Positions 24,609-34,000 of a stretch of DNA of 36,488 nucleotides are shown here, piece after piece. The stretch's first letter is position 1. Each line of letters opens with the position of its first letter. The position numbers and the translations under genes were made by a program. The notes beneath the pieces are model-generated. The model saw only the letters and a list, made by a program, of their open reading frames with translations, was not told the DNA's origin and did no database searches. The DNA is from Bacteroidota bacterium (GTDB taxonomy: Bacteria > Bacteroidota > Bacteroidia > Cytophagales > Cyclobacteriaceae), in NCBI GenBank assembly GCA_022567155.1, contig JADFHN010000038.1, forward strand, positions 1 through 36,488, in the 5' to 3' direction.

Positions 24609-25712
24609 ATGAACCGGTTTATTGCTTTTGTAAAAAAAGAGTTTCTGCATATCCTGCGTGATAAACAGACACTTCTGATCATGTTCGGATTGCCGGTGGT
24701 ACAAGTCGTTCTGTTTGGCTTTGCCATAACTACTGAAATAAAAGATGCAAGTATTTCAATTCTGGACCTTTCCAGAGATCACGTGACTCGTAAAATAAGT
24801 AATAAGATTCTGTCCACAGGTTATTTTAAACTTGATACATACCTCGATCATGAAGGCGAAATTGAGCAGGCATTCAAAGAAGGAAAAGTCAAGGAGGTCA
24901 TCGTGTTTGGAAGAAATTTCGCTACGGAATTTGAATCAGGCAATGCAAGGGTACAGCTCATTGTCGACGCCACTGATCCCAACACCGGAACAACACTGAT
25001 AAACTATACCTCCGCAATTATTCTTGACTTTATCCGCGGTGAGTATCCCGAAGCCGGCATGTTCCGGCCGGTAGCACTTGAAACCAGAATGTGGTATAAT
25101 CCCGAATTGAAAAGCGTCTATTATTTTATACCGGGCGTTATCACCATCATTCTGATGATTGTTTCTACCATGCTCACATCCATTTCTCTTACACGGGAAA
25201 AAGAACTGGGCACGATGGAAGTCCTGCTGGCTTCGCCCATGAAACCCGCACAGGTTATCATTGCCAAAGTGGTTCCCTACATGATTTTATCATTCATAAA
25301 TGCGGTAATTATACTGATAATGGGGAAAACCATTTTTGGACTGCCTCTGGAAGGAAGCCTTGCTTTGCTCCTTGGAGAAACCTTGCTTTTCATCTTGGTT
25401 GCACTCTCCCTGGGAGTGTTGATCTCCACCCACGCAGCTACACAACAGGTAGCCCTTATGATCTCATTGTTTGCCCTCATGCTACCCACAATTTTACTTT
25501 CAGGCTTTATCTTCCCGGTAGAAAACATGCCCCTAATCTTACAACTAATAGCGAATGTAATCCCTGCCAAATGGTTTGTGATCATTTTGAAAGATATTAT
25601 GCTCAAAGGGAGCGATATCACTGATATCTGGAAAGAAACACTGGTATTGGTGTTGTTTTGTCTGGTGTTTATTGCCGCGAGTGTTAAGAACTATAAAGTA
25701 AGACTGGAATAA
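24609..25712 (+). CDS. ABC-2 type permease (YbhS-like)
   Basis: A 367-residue permease with the ABC-2 architecture: one N-terminal membrane helix (about 22-42), a large extracytoplasmic domain to about 170, then five C-terminal helices. The loop SLTREKELGTMEVLLASPMKP is the amphipathic coupling segment facing the ATPase and SGFIFPVENMP is a family landmark. It forms a heterodimer with the next permease. The stop TAA shares its last base with the next ATG. Confidence 0.93.
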   Translation: MNRFIAFVKKEFLHILRDKQTLLIMFGLPVVQVVLFGFAITTEIKDASISILDLSRDHVTRKISNKILSTGYFKLDTYLDHEGEIEQAFKEGKVKEVIVFGRNFATEFESGNARVQLIVDATDPNTGTTLINYTSAIILDFIRGEYPEAGMFRPVALETRMWYNPELKSVYYFIPGVITIILMIVSTMLTSISLTREKELGTMEVLLASPMKPAQVIIAKVVPYMILSFINAVIILIMGKTIFGLPLEGSLALLLGETLLFILVALSLGVLISTHAATQQVALMISLFALMLPTILLSGFIFPVENMPLILQLIANVIPAKWFVIILKDIMLKGSDITDIWKETLVLVLFCLVFIAASVKNYKVRLE

Positions 25713-26821
25713 TGAGAATCATCTTATTTATCATACGAAAAGAATTCAGACAGATTTTCCGTAACAAAGCCATGCTGCCGATTATCTTCATTATACCAAT
25801 GATCCAGCTTCTCATTCTTTCGAATGCTGCTACCTTCGAGATACAAAATATTAACATTGTGGTGGTTGACGATGACAACACGGTCACAAGCCACAGACTG
25901 ATATCCAAATTAGAAGGATCGCCTTATTTCAATCTGCAGGAAGTATTAAACAACCGGCAAAATGGATTGAAAAAGCTTGACAAAGGCCAAACAAACATGG
26001 TACTGGAAATTCCTTTATATTTCGAAAAAAATATTACTAATCACATACCTGTAAAATTACAATTGTCTGCCGATGCCATCGACGGTGTAAAAGCAGGTCT
26101 AGGATCAGGTTATATACAGTCAATCGTTTCCGAATTTGGCAATGCCCTGATTCAGGTATCCGGGCAAACAACCGCAATCGGAGGTGTCCGTATTTCCTAT
26201 TCGTACTGGTACAACGAAAACCTGGATTATAAAACGTTTATGGTGCCGGGTATTCTGGTTCTTCTGATAACCATGATCGGCAGCTTCCTTTCCGGTATGA
26301 ATATCGTCCGTGAGAAAGAGATCGGTACCATCGAGCAACTTAACGTAACGCCTATAAAGAAGCACCAGTTTATAATCGGTAAACTGTTTCCCTTTATTGT
26401 AATTGGTATTTTCGAATTGTCATTTGGCCTGGCCCTGGCCCGGATTATTTTTCATACTCCTTTTATAGGCAGTTTCTGGCTAATAATCGCATTTGCCCTG
26501 GTTTATATGCTGGTTGTGTTGGGTATTGGCCTGCTGATTTCGACCATTACCGACACGCAACAGCAGGCCATGTTTATATCGTGGTTTTTCATGGTCATTT
26601 TTATTCTTATGAGCGGCTTATTCACCCCGATCGAAAACATGCCGCTGTGGGCTCAGAAGATCACGTTATTTAACCCTATCCGGTATTTTATTGAAGTAAT
26701 GCGTATGGTGATGCTGAAAGGCGCTGGATTCCAGGAAATAAAATATCACTTTCTGATTGTTGGAGGTTACGGCGTGGCCCTTCTGAGCCTGGCAACCTGG
26801 AGATACCGTAAAACCACCTGA
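25712..26821 (+). CDS. ABC-2 type permease (YbhR-like)
   Basis: A 369-residue permease, paralogous to the previous one, with the same layout: N-terminal helix, extracytoplasmic domain, five C-terminal helices. Landmarks are MNIVREKEIGTIEQLNVTPIKK and SGLFTPIENMPLWAQ. E. coli YbhFSR has been linked to drug and cation efflux, but the substrate here is not readable. It is the last gene of the operon. No convincing intrinsic terminator follows; the next 120 nt are AT-rich and lead into a gltD remnant. Confidence 0.93.
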   Translation: MRIILFIIRKEFRQIFRNKAMLPIIFIIPMIQLLILSNAATFEIQNINIVVVDDDNTVTSHRLISKLEGSPYFNLQEVLNNRQNGLKKLDKGQTNMVLEIPLYFEKNITNHIPVKLQLSADAIDGVKAGLGSGYIQSIVSEFGNALIQVSGQTTAIGGVRISYSYWYNENLDYKTFMVPGILVLLITMIGSFLSGMNIVREKEIGTIEQLNVTPIKKHQFIIGKLFPFIVIGIFELSFGLALARIIFHTPFIGSFWLIIAFALVYMLVVLGIGLLISTITDTQQQAMFISWFFMVIFILMSGLFTPIENMPLWAQKITLFNPIRYFIEVMRMVMLKGAGFQEIKYHFLIVGGYGVALLSLATWRYRKTT

Positions 26822-26940
26822 ATCCTTCTTTCCCCCATTTCACATCAATTTTACACATCAGAATGTAACTTTTTTGTGCTTTTTACATATATTCTTTTGT
26901 AAAAACCATAGATCAAAAAAGATTATTCATTATATTATTA

Positions 26941-27177
26941 AAAGCCGGTCTTAATTTCAAAGTGGACGACATGGGACTCGTAAAAGCACATAACTTTCAA
27001 ACCCGGAATGAAAAAGTTTTCGTAGCCGATGACATGCGGCGCGGACAATCATTGGTAGTATGGGCAATCTCCGAGGGGCGCGAAGTCGCCGAAGCAGTGG
27101 ATACATATCTTGCCGGTGAGTCTTTCCTGGAGAAAAAAGACAAATCATTGCTTAATCAGACCAGTACATTAGCCTGA
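26941..27177 (+). pseudogene. gltD: 3' remnant of glutamate synthase small subunit
   Basis: The frame is open and carries the C-terminal GltD signature: [20 protein letters not shown] followed by [19 protein letters not shown]. In GltD this is the FAD/NADPH-binding end of a protein of about 470-490 residues; here only about 75-80 residues exist. The usual G of VAGDMRRGQS is D. Upstream sequence ([18 protein letters not shown]) still fits GltD to about 26941, and further upstream the match fades into non-coding DNA. No start or promoter is evident. It marks an old deletion or rearrangement downstream of the efflux operon. Confidence 0.85.
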
Positions 27178-27232
27178 ATGCACTCCTGTAATCTCCATTA
27201 GCGTACCTGAATAAAAGCATAATAGTAAATTT

Positions 27233-27278
27233 CCTTTTCAGAGGGAGCAAAGCGACCGAAGAATCTAATGATATAGTA
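27233..27278 (+). repeat. Short dispersed repeat (CCTTTTCAGAGGGAGC type), copy 2
   Basis: It resembles the stretch at 18907-18940 in the order CCTTTT-CA-AGGGAGC ... AATGATA. The rest of 27178-27366 holds only the promoter box listed next. Confidence 0.45.
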
Positions 27279-27351
27279 CACTTTTTAAAATGAGACTCAT
27301 CCTTGTGCTATAATTGTAGTAATATCTCCTCCAATCAATGACTTAATGTCA

Positions 27352-27359
27352 TAAATTTG
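27352..27359 (+). promoter_or_regulatory. Candidate -7 box (TAAATTTG) of the CxxC protein/TonB receptor unit
   Basis: TAAATTTG is a full match to TAnnTTTG and ends 7 nt before the ATG at 27367, which would give a nearly leaderless transcript. I see no TTG at the -33 distance. Confidence 0.45.
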
Positions 27360-27366
27360 CGTACGC

Positions 27367-27723
27367 ATGGACATCCGGATGCAGGTCTTGAGAACATCGT
27401 CATATAAACGGAAGATCGTTGCTGTCGTACTGCTAACAGTATTGTCATTTCCATTCATTTTTACACCACTTCTGCACAGACATTATAAAGAAAAAGTTGT
27501 TCTCAGGTATAATTCAGCTACCGGTTATGCTTCTCATTTTTCCATGCAGCAAATCAGTTGCAGGATTTGCGACTATTCGGTAACAGCAAATTTTATTCTT
27601 CCTGCATTTTATGCGTTACCTGACCGGTACCCGATTTTAAAGCAAGGCAACACACTGGTCAACTTGTCTGAATCGTTGTTCTCCCTTTACATTACTTTAA
27701 ATAAAGGATCGCCGGTTTCCTGA
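27367..27723 (+). CDS. Small membrane-anchored CxxC protein upstream of TonB receptor
   Basis: A 118-residue protein. A basic N-terminus precedes one hydrophobic segment (about 17-35, VAVVLLTVLSFPFIFTPLL), followed by HRHY and, after 30 residues, CRICDY. Small proteins of this layout (helix, His-rich patch, CxxC) are often found directly upstream of TonB receptors in Bacteroidota and are suspected to take part in metal handling; this is from memory of neighbourhoods, not a named family. A 92-nt gap separates it from the receptor. A promoter box ends 7 nt upstream. The metal and function are unknown. Confidence 0.7.
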   Translation: MDIRMQVLRTSSYKRKIVAVVLLTVLSFPFIFTPLLHRHYKEKVVLRYNSATGYASHFSMQQISCRICDYSVTANFILPAFYALPDRYPILKQGNTLVNLSESLFSLYITLNKGSPVS

Positions 27724-27815
27724 ATCGTTTCCATATTACAGGCAACCTCAGATTATTCTTAACAGCAGGTTAAGTCTGTACACAACAAATCATGTAATTT
27801 ACCCACATCAGGAAA

Positions 27816-30233
27816 TTGAAACTATACATAACCATACTCATCTTATTGTTAACCGGATTCAGCTTTTCAATGTATGCTCAAAACACGTTTTCCGGTCACA
27901 TTCATGATGTGTCTTCCGGAGAACCCTTGTATGGGGCCACTATTTATATCCCTGACCTGAAAATGGGAACCATTACCGATTCAGTAGGTTACTACCATCT
28001 GACAAACCTTCCTTCAGGTAAACTTCTGATTCAGGTAAGCTTCATCGGATATGCAAACCTGATCAAAACGATCGAAATTTTCGGACATCCTGTATTTGAT
28101 TTTAAGTTAGAGCCATCCGTGACCGAGCTAAAGGAAATAATTGTAACGGGAATATCGGCAGCATCAGACGCTTCAAAAGACCCGATTGCACATAGTTTTG
28201 TAAGCAATGAAGTTTTAAAACAAAACAGCTTTACGAATGTAGTGGATGCAATCGCAAAAAGGCCGGGAATAAGCCAGATCACATCCGGTCCTGCCATTTC
28301 GAAGCCGGTAATACGCGGACTCGGGTATAACCGTGTGGTTACTTTAAATAACGGACAGCCACAGGAAGGCCAGCAGTGGGGCGACGAACACGGAATTGAA
28401 ATTGACGCCTCCGCAGTGGACCGTGTGGAAATCATCAAAGGACCCGGTAGTCTGATGTACGGTTCAGATGCCATGGCGGGCGTCATTAACTTTCTGCCTC
28501 CCAAACCCGTTCCCCAAGGAGTTATTAGCGGGCATTTTTCAGGCAATTACCAAAGTAATAACAACCACTTGGGTGTGTCTTTCTTTAATGCAGGTAATTT
28601 AAACGGCAATAGCTGGCAATTCAATATCAGTAAAAAGCTGGCTGGAAACTATCGTAATCAATACGACGGCAAGGTGTATAATTCAGGTTTTAATGAGTTT
28701 GATTTTAGCGGATATGCAGGCATGAATAGAAAATGGGGTTTTTCACATCTTCATTTCAGCAGGTTTTCACAAAATACCGGAATTGTGGAAGGTGAAAGAG
28801 ACAGCGCGGGTAATTTTTTAAAGCTGGAGATCAGGAATGGAAATATAGAGGAAGTTCCGGTCACCGAAACCGATCTTAAAGGGTACGATATTGGCTACCC
28901 AAAACAGAAGATTGAGCATCTGGCGTTTTCATTAAATAACAATTTTATTTTCAAATCATCAAACCTGACCTTTCATATCGGGTATCAGCAAAATATACGT
29001 AAAGAATTTGAAGATCCACTTGAAACATATCCTGGCTTATTTTTTGATCTGAAAACCATGGATTACAACCTTAAATATTTTTTCCCGGCTATTTCAGGAT
29101 GGGACATTGCCACAGGCATAAGCGGGAAGTATCAGGAGAACAAAAACAAAGGCACGGAGTTTCTGATTCCCGAATACAACCTGGTGGATTTAGGAGGATT
29201 TGTGGTGGCCAAAAAATCGTTTGACCAAATTAGTTTATCAGGCGGCATCCGTTACGATATCAGGCGCCTGAATGCAATGGCGCTTTTTCTCGATGCCAAA
29301 GGTATGCCCGTTGACAATGAAGCCGAAGCGGAGACCATTAAATTTACGACATTCGAATCCAACCCCGGAAGTTTTTCAGGAAGTGCCGGTACTACCTGGC
29401 AGGTTTCCGACAGGACGCTTCTCAAGCTCAATGTTTCCAAAGGATACCGGGCTCCTAATATTGCCGAGTTAGGATCAAACGGGATACATGAAGGTACCTT
29501 CAGGTATGAGATCGGAAACCATGACCTGAAATCCGAAACCAGCATGCAGATTGATGCAGGTACAACGTATTCAGGGGATCACACAAGCTTTGAGATCAGT
29601 ATCTTCAGGAATGCCATAACTAATTACATCTTCATTAAAAAACTTCAGGGAAGTTCGGGAGGCGATTCAATACCTGATCCTTCAGATCCCATTCCGGCAT
29701 ATCGGTTCATACAAACAAAAGCATGGCTATATGGAGGAGAAGCAGTTCTTGATATTCATCCACATCCACTTCACTGGCTGCATTTTGAAAATTCCATTTC
29801 ACTTGTTTACAGCCGGCAGGATAACGAGGCAGATTCTACTAAATACTTGCCGCTTACACCTGCACCTGTTTTCAGATCGGAGCTGAGAGGTAATTTCGAT
29901 AATAAGGATCATACAATTCAAAATGTATTTGTAAAACTTGGAGTTACCTATACGTTCAGTCAGAAACGTGCCTTTACGGCATTTGATACCGAATCTCCTA
30001 CGAACTCATATGGGTTGTTTGAAGCAGGCGTTGGAGTCGATTTTGTAAGTAAAAAAGGTAAAATTTTGTTCAACCTGGTGTTTCTTGTTGATAATTTGTT
30101 TGACAAGGCGTATCAAAGCCACCTATCGCGGTTAAAATATGCCCCCGAAAATCCTGCGACCGGACGCAGGGGAATATTCGATATGGGAAGAAACATTAGT
30201 TTTAAAATAAATATCCCTTATTCAATAAAATAA
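27816..30233 (+). CDS. TonB-dependent outer-membrane receptor
   Basis: An 805-residue receptor. Signal peptide 1-22 (ends SMYAQ). Residues about 24-105 are a carboxypeptidase-regulatory-like domain (SGHIHDVSSGEPLYGATIYI). The plug follows (about 115-230) with KRPGISQITSGPAISKPVIR, VDRVEIIKGPGSLMYGSDAM and AGVINF. The barrel ends in the usual amphipathic last strand (SFKINIPYSIK). Start is TTG 27816; a Shine-Dalgarno-like AGGAAA abuts it and no in-frame ATG is available before the signal peptide ends. Its PVIRGLG...VDRVEIIKGP pattern and the CxxC neighbour suggest metal (Zn/Cu) rather than glycan uptake; there is no SusD gene. Substrate assignment is an inference. Confidence 0.93.
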   Translation: MKLYITILILLLTGFSFSMYAQNTFSGHIHDVSSGEPLYGATIYIPDLKMGTITDSVGYYHLTNLPSGKLLIQVSFIGYANLIKTIEIFGHPVFDFKLEPSVTELKEIIVTGISAASDASKDPIAHSFVSNEVLKQNSFTNVVDAIAKRPGISQITSGPAISKPVIRGLGYNRVVTLNNGQPQEGQQWGDEHGIEIDASAVDRVEIIKGPGSLMYGSDAMAGVINFLPPKPVPQGVISGHFSGNYQSNNNHLGVSFFNAGNLNGNSWQFNISKKLAGNYRNQYDGKVYNSGFNEFDFSGYAGMNRKWGFSHLHFSRFSQNTGIVEGERDSAGNFLKLEIRNGNIEEVPVTETDLKGYDIGYPKQKIEHLAFSLNNNFIFKSSNLTFHIGYQQNIRKEFEDPLETYPGLFFDLKTMDYNLKYFFPAISGWDIATGISGKYQENKNKGTEFLIPEYNLVDLGGFVVAKKSFDQISLSGGIRYDIRRLNAMALFLDAKGMPVDNEAEAETIKFTTFESNPGSFSGSAGTTWQVSDRTLLKLNVSKGYRAPNIAELGSNGIHEGTFRYEIGNHDLKSETSMQIDAGTTYSGDHTSFEISIFRNAITNYIFIKKLQGSSGGDSIPDPSDPIPAYRFIQTKAWLYGGEAVLDIHPHPLHWLHFENSISLVYSRQDNEADSTKYLPLTPAPVFRSELRGNFDNKDHTIQNVFVKLGVTYTFSQKRAFTAFDTESPTNSYGLFEAGVGVDFVSKKGKILFNLVFLVDNLFDKAYQSHLSRLKYAPENPATGRRGIFDMGRNISFKINIPYSIK

Positions 30234-30333
30234 GCTGGCACATTGTAATGGCAGGAGTGTGGAAATTTTTACAACCCGTACAGCTTATCTATAAATGACA
30301 ACGGTTATAATCCTTAAATTTAAAGGAATTCAT

Positions 30334-30356
30334 AAGGGGTAATACCCTTTTGCTTT
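30334..30356 (+). terminator. Candidate terminator after the TonB receptor gene
   Basis: AAGGG (30334-30338), loop GTAATA, CCCTT (30345-30349), followed by TTGCTTT. The stem is short (5 bp) and the T-run is interrupted. It is 100 nt after the receptor stop and before the converging transposase gene. Confidence 0.4.
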
Positions 30357-30376
30357 AATATGGCCCCTAAACCCTA

Positions 30377-30408
30377 AACCATGGTTCGTGTCTGCACGAA
30401 CCATGGTT
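30377..30408. repeat. Perfect 14-bp hairpin at the 3' side of the RAYT gene
   Basis: AACCATGGTTCGTG (30377-30390), loop TCTG, CACGAACCATGGTT (30395-30408). The stem overlaps the first two bases of the transposase stop codon (30407-30409 on the minus strand). The TTCGTG/CACGAA core recurs in the hairpin at 30988-31003 on the other side of the gene. Confidence 0.8.
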
Positions 30409-30967
30409 AAAATTCATCTCTTAAATCTTTGATAAACGAAAAACTATTTTCTCCCATTTCATAGAATTTAGAAGTTGAGTATCTATACTCGCAGGTGTCA
30501 TTTGCCAACTGCCAGTGCTCTGCTAATGGGTTGGCCTGCAGGTAATCAAGCTTTTGATAGGCAATGTCTTGCGCATATAAAAGCACTGCCAAAGAGTCTC
30601 TTTGCCAAAATTCATATTTTTTGTTAGCCGCATTAACCGCATAGTTAGTTAACTTATCATCACCTTCATTCTTTAGCATTTTTTTAAACTCACGAGCTGT
30701 ATATTTCAAAAATGAGCCTTGTGCTGTTTCTTTACCATTATTCTCATTGATCCTCCAAATCAAATGAATGTGATTAGGCATTATAACAAAAGCAAATACA
30801 TCTATTTTGCCTGCATTACTCAAATATTCCAATGAGCTAATTATTACATCTTTATATGAATCCCTTTGTAGTAACCTTTGCCACTTGTTTATGGTGGCAG
30901 TCCAAAAAAATATCTCTCCTATCTCCATGTAGGATTTCCTTTTATATTCAAAGAGATTCTTTTCCAT
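30407..30967 (-). CDS. REP-associated tyrosine transposase (RAYT), IS200-like Y1 family
   Basis: A 186-residue Y1 HUH transposase. The HUH motif is in FVIMPNHIHLIW (H66, H68), preceded by the short strand FFWTATINKW. The C-terminal helix has YQKLDYLQANPLAEHW, carrying the nucleophile Tyr and the NP(L/V)-AEHW signature typical of RAYTs. RAYTs are usually single-copy, non-autonomous-looking enzymes that process REP hairpins as single-stranded DNA. Here matching hairpins bracket the gene, 30377-30408 and 30988-31003. The frame is complete with ATG start, so it is probably functional. No second IS200/IS605 gene (TnpB) is present. Confidence 0.9.
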   Translation of the reverse strand: MEKNLFEYKRKSYMEIGEIFFWTATINKWQRLLQRDSYKDVIISSLEYLSNAGKIDVFAFVIMPNHIHLIWRINENNGKETAQGSFLKYTAREFKKMLKNEGDDKLTNYAVNAANKKYEFWQRDSLAVLLYAQDIAYQKLDYLQANPLAEHWQLANDTCEYRYSTSKFYEMGENSFSFIKDLRDEF

Positions 30968-30987
30968 TATTATGTTATTTTAGTTGT

Positions 30988-31003
30988 TTCGTGTGGACAC
31001 GAA
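30988..31003. repeat. Hairpin at the 5' side of the RAYT gene
   Basis: TTCGTGT (30988-30994), loop GG, ACACGAA (30997-31003). It shares the TTCGTG/CACGAA arms and the following CC with the hairpin at 30377-30408 but is shorter, and it lies 21 nt before the transposase ATG. Being so close, it may also act on expression of the gene. Confidence 0.7.
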
Positions 31004-31012
31004 CCAAGGATA

Positions 31013-31048
31013 GGTTTTAAAATAAAAGTTCCTTATTCAATAAAATAA
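31013..31048 (+). pseudogene. Duplicated 3' end of a TonB receptor gene (12 codons)
   Basis: This stretch matches the last 36 nt of the receptor gene (30198-30233) at 32 of 36 positions, in the same orientation. It translates to GFKIKVPYSIK and a stop, against SFKINIPYSIK in the receptor. It lies on the far side of the RAYT gene, 780 nt from the first copy's end. It may be the relic of a second receptor gene or of a duplication connected with the RAYT region. Confidence 0.7.
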
Positions 31049-31076
31049 AAGGTGCCAAACCTGACAGGATTGGTTG

Positions 31077-34000
31077 TTACTGATTTTTCTTCTTTTTCTT
31101 ACGGTTAAACAAGTTCTTGATCTTATCCTGGGCATCTTCAATGGCTTTTTCCACTTTTACCGAATCCCCTTTAAGAAGGCCCTGCACCAGGCTGTCGGTC
31201 TGGGTTTTGGCAATATCCTTTACTTCTGCCTTTGTGGTATCCAATTCCTGCTTTACTTCCTCTTTCAACTCTTTGGTATCAGGTATGTCTGCCACTTCCA
31301 CCTGTGTCCCTGTTTTATCCTGTATGGTTTTGATCAGCTCCTGTTTTACATTTTCAGCAACCTGCTCTTTGAGTCCTTCACCCGTATCTGCGGCAAGCAG
31401 CTTCGGCTTCGGATCATCATACGTACCTCCAAGGCCGATAGTAAGTTTCACCGTAGATGAGGCGTCAGCCTGCCTGCCGGTAAAGCTGGCAATCGTCTGG
31501 TTTAGTTGTTGGCCTAGCTCTCCGGCCGGAATATCGAACTTTAGCTTGAAGTCAAGCGACCCGTCAAGGCCGTTCGAGCCTGATACGATGGTTTCATAAT
31601 TGCCGAGTTTTACGTTGAAAGGTTTGATATAAAAGCGGCCTTCCTTTATCTCACCTTCCATAATTATATCCGAAAGATCTACCTTATCAGAATTGGCCTG
31701 GTTCGTAAGGGCATTGATGCCCTGCATGATCTTTGATCCGCTCATCGTTGCCTGCACAATTTTGATTAGGCCCCCGCCCGCCAGGGTAGCGTAGTCTGGC
31801 ATCATGTCGCTCATCAGATTCCCTTTGATTTTAAATTCCGTGGAATAGTTACCCGTAATATTTTTAGCAATAGGCGCCATTTTCTGAACGGTGTTAAATG
31901 TAGCGTAGGACTCGCTTATCGAAAGGTTTTTTATGCCGAGATTATAGTCAAAAAATGGGTGCTCAATATCGTGGGTGTGATAGGTGCCATTCATTATAAT
32001 GGTGCCTCCGAGTGTATTAAAACGAAGATTATTCATCCGTACTTCTCCATTTCTGACCACAATCTCCCCGGACGCATCCTTTAGGGTAATGTTGTCATAC
32101 AGGATTTTATCAATCCGGGATGTAAGCGTAAAGTCAATATTTTCAGGAACCGGAAACACCTCGAGGGCGAGCGTATCCTCTTCAGACAAGTCGCTTTCTT
32201 CTTCGGTCATCCACTCGTTCAGATCGAGCAGGGTGGAGCTGAAGTTCAGATTTCCTTTTATGGTTTCATTACTAAAAATATAGGCAATATAATTTTGCAG
32301 ACTTCCCGTAAGTTTCATATCACTCCGTCCTATGCTGCCTTCAAACCTTTCAAGTACAATTTCCTTAGGATTGAATTTCATGGAAGCGTTGGTGATCGCA
32401 AATCCCTGGGGTAGCAACTCCTCGTCAGTGTATTTAAAGTTGCGTATATTCAGTTCTCCCGAAGTGAGCAGGTTGGCATACCTTTCTGCTTCCAGATCCG
32501 ACATTTTGCCTTTAGAAGATAGCGTTGTGCTGATTACGCCCTCCAGGTTAGTTCCCGGCATGGGATAGTATGCATTGATCACAGGCATCAGTTTTTGCAG
32601 ATCCACTGACCCCGTTACGCGGACATCCCAGGTATAATCATCAAGGTTTTCAAGCAGTAACGAAGCTGTAATCTCCTCATCTTGCAGTTTCATTTTAAAC
32701 GACTCTACAATAATCCGGGTGTCTTTCAACTTTCCTGTGCTGTTAATAATTTTTAAGTCCATCTGTATATTTTCAAGCGGTACGGGCGCCTCGGAAGAAC
32801 TTGCGTATCCGTCAGTAAGCGAAAAAGAGGCATTGATTTTTGGAATAACCGATGCGACAGAATCATAAATCCCGTTTACCGAAATATCCATTCCCATTTT
32901 CCCACGTAATTCCATGCCCTCCATCGGAAACATGGTCATGATCTCACCTAAGTCTAATTTTCCTGTCACACGCAATTCGACCGGATAATTCACCAGGTTT
33001 GCAATTTTAAGCGTAGCATCAAAAGGATTGTTACCAAATTCAATATGAAATTTGCTGATATCGATAAGGGTGTTGTCAATATTGCCATCCCTGTTGTCTA
33101 TCAGCATATCCATATTCACGTTACTGATTGCAGTAGGAAGGTCAGGATATTGAAACATACCGTCTCTCACATTAAGGTTTATGGTGAATGCTGGCATTTG
33201 TTCTTCGTTATAAGTCCCTTTCAGTTTTCCTCCAAACGAAAGGCTGCCTGATGTTTTCAGGTCTTCAAATTCTTCCATATACACACCCGGTATAAGTGAG
33301 AGCAGGCTTTTAAATGAATTGTCTTTTGCTTCAAACGAAATATCCATGTCGAAACCTTCGTCCGGCATGGCAAACCAGCCGTCGAAACCAAGTTTAAAGT
33401 CATTAATCCGGGCTTCATTCTCCTTGAAGGTAAATTTGAAGGCATCCAGGTCCATGTTCAACACGGCATCCAGCGAAACCTTTTTGTTTTTCAGATAAGA
33501 AGTACCGTCAAACTCCACATTAAGGGTATCGATGGTTGTGTGGGTATCCAAATCAAATACGGTAAGGGTAAAATCACCGCTACCGGTATGATTCATGCCC
33601 CGCATTTCCATGGTAAAAGGTATGGATGCGTCACTGTAAACAAAATTTCCGTTAATGATTTCCCAGCGTTCTATCCCAAACGACATCTCTTCTTCGCCGG
33701 TAGCTTCTTCTTCCGGAGCTTCTTCTCCGTAGTCAATGTAAATGTCCCAATTCGCCTTACCGTCCTTTTCAACCAGCAGGTTAATGATAGGCTCTTCCAG
33801 ATAAATGCCTTCTATGCTTATTTCTCCATCAATCAGGATTCGTTTTACATTTATTTCAATACCCAGATTTTTTACAGCGAAGAGCACTTCACCCTCAAAG
33901 GGTGCATGATTTATAATTCCAAAATCCTCCAGACCAATGGTTATATTGGGGAAATTCCTGAAAAACGTAATGTGAAAATTATCTGCGTCAAATACCACCG

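Noticed and set aside
30365-30380. Telomere-like CCCTAAACCCTAAACC
   Set aside because: Only two units, inside a bacterial intergenic gap; treated as chance, though it borders the RAYT hairpin.
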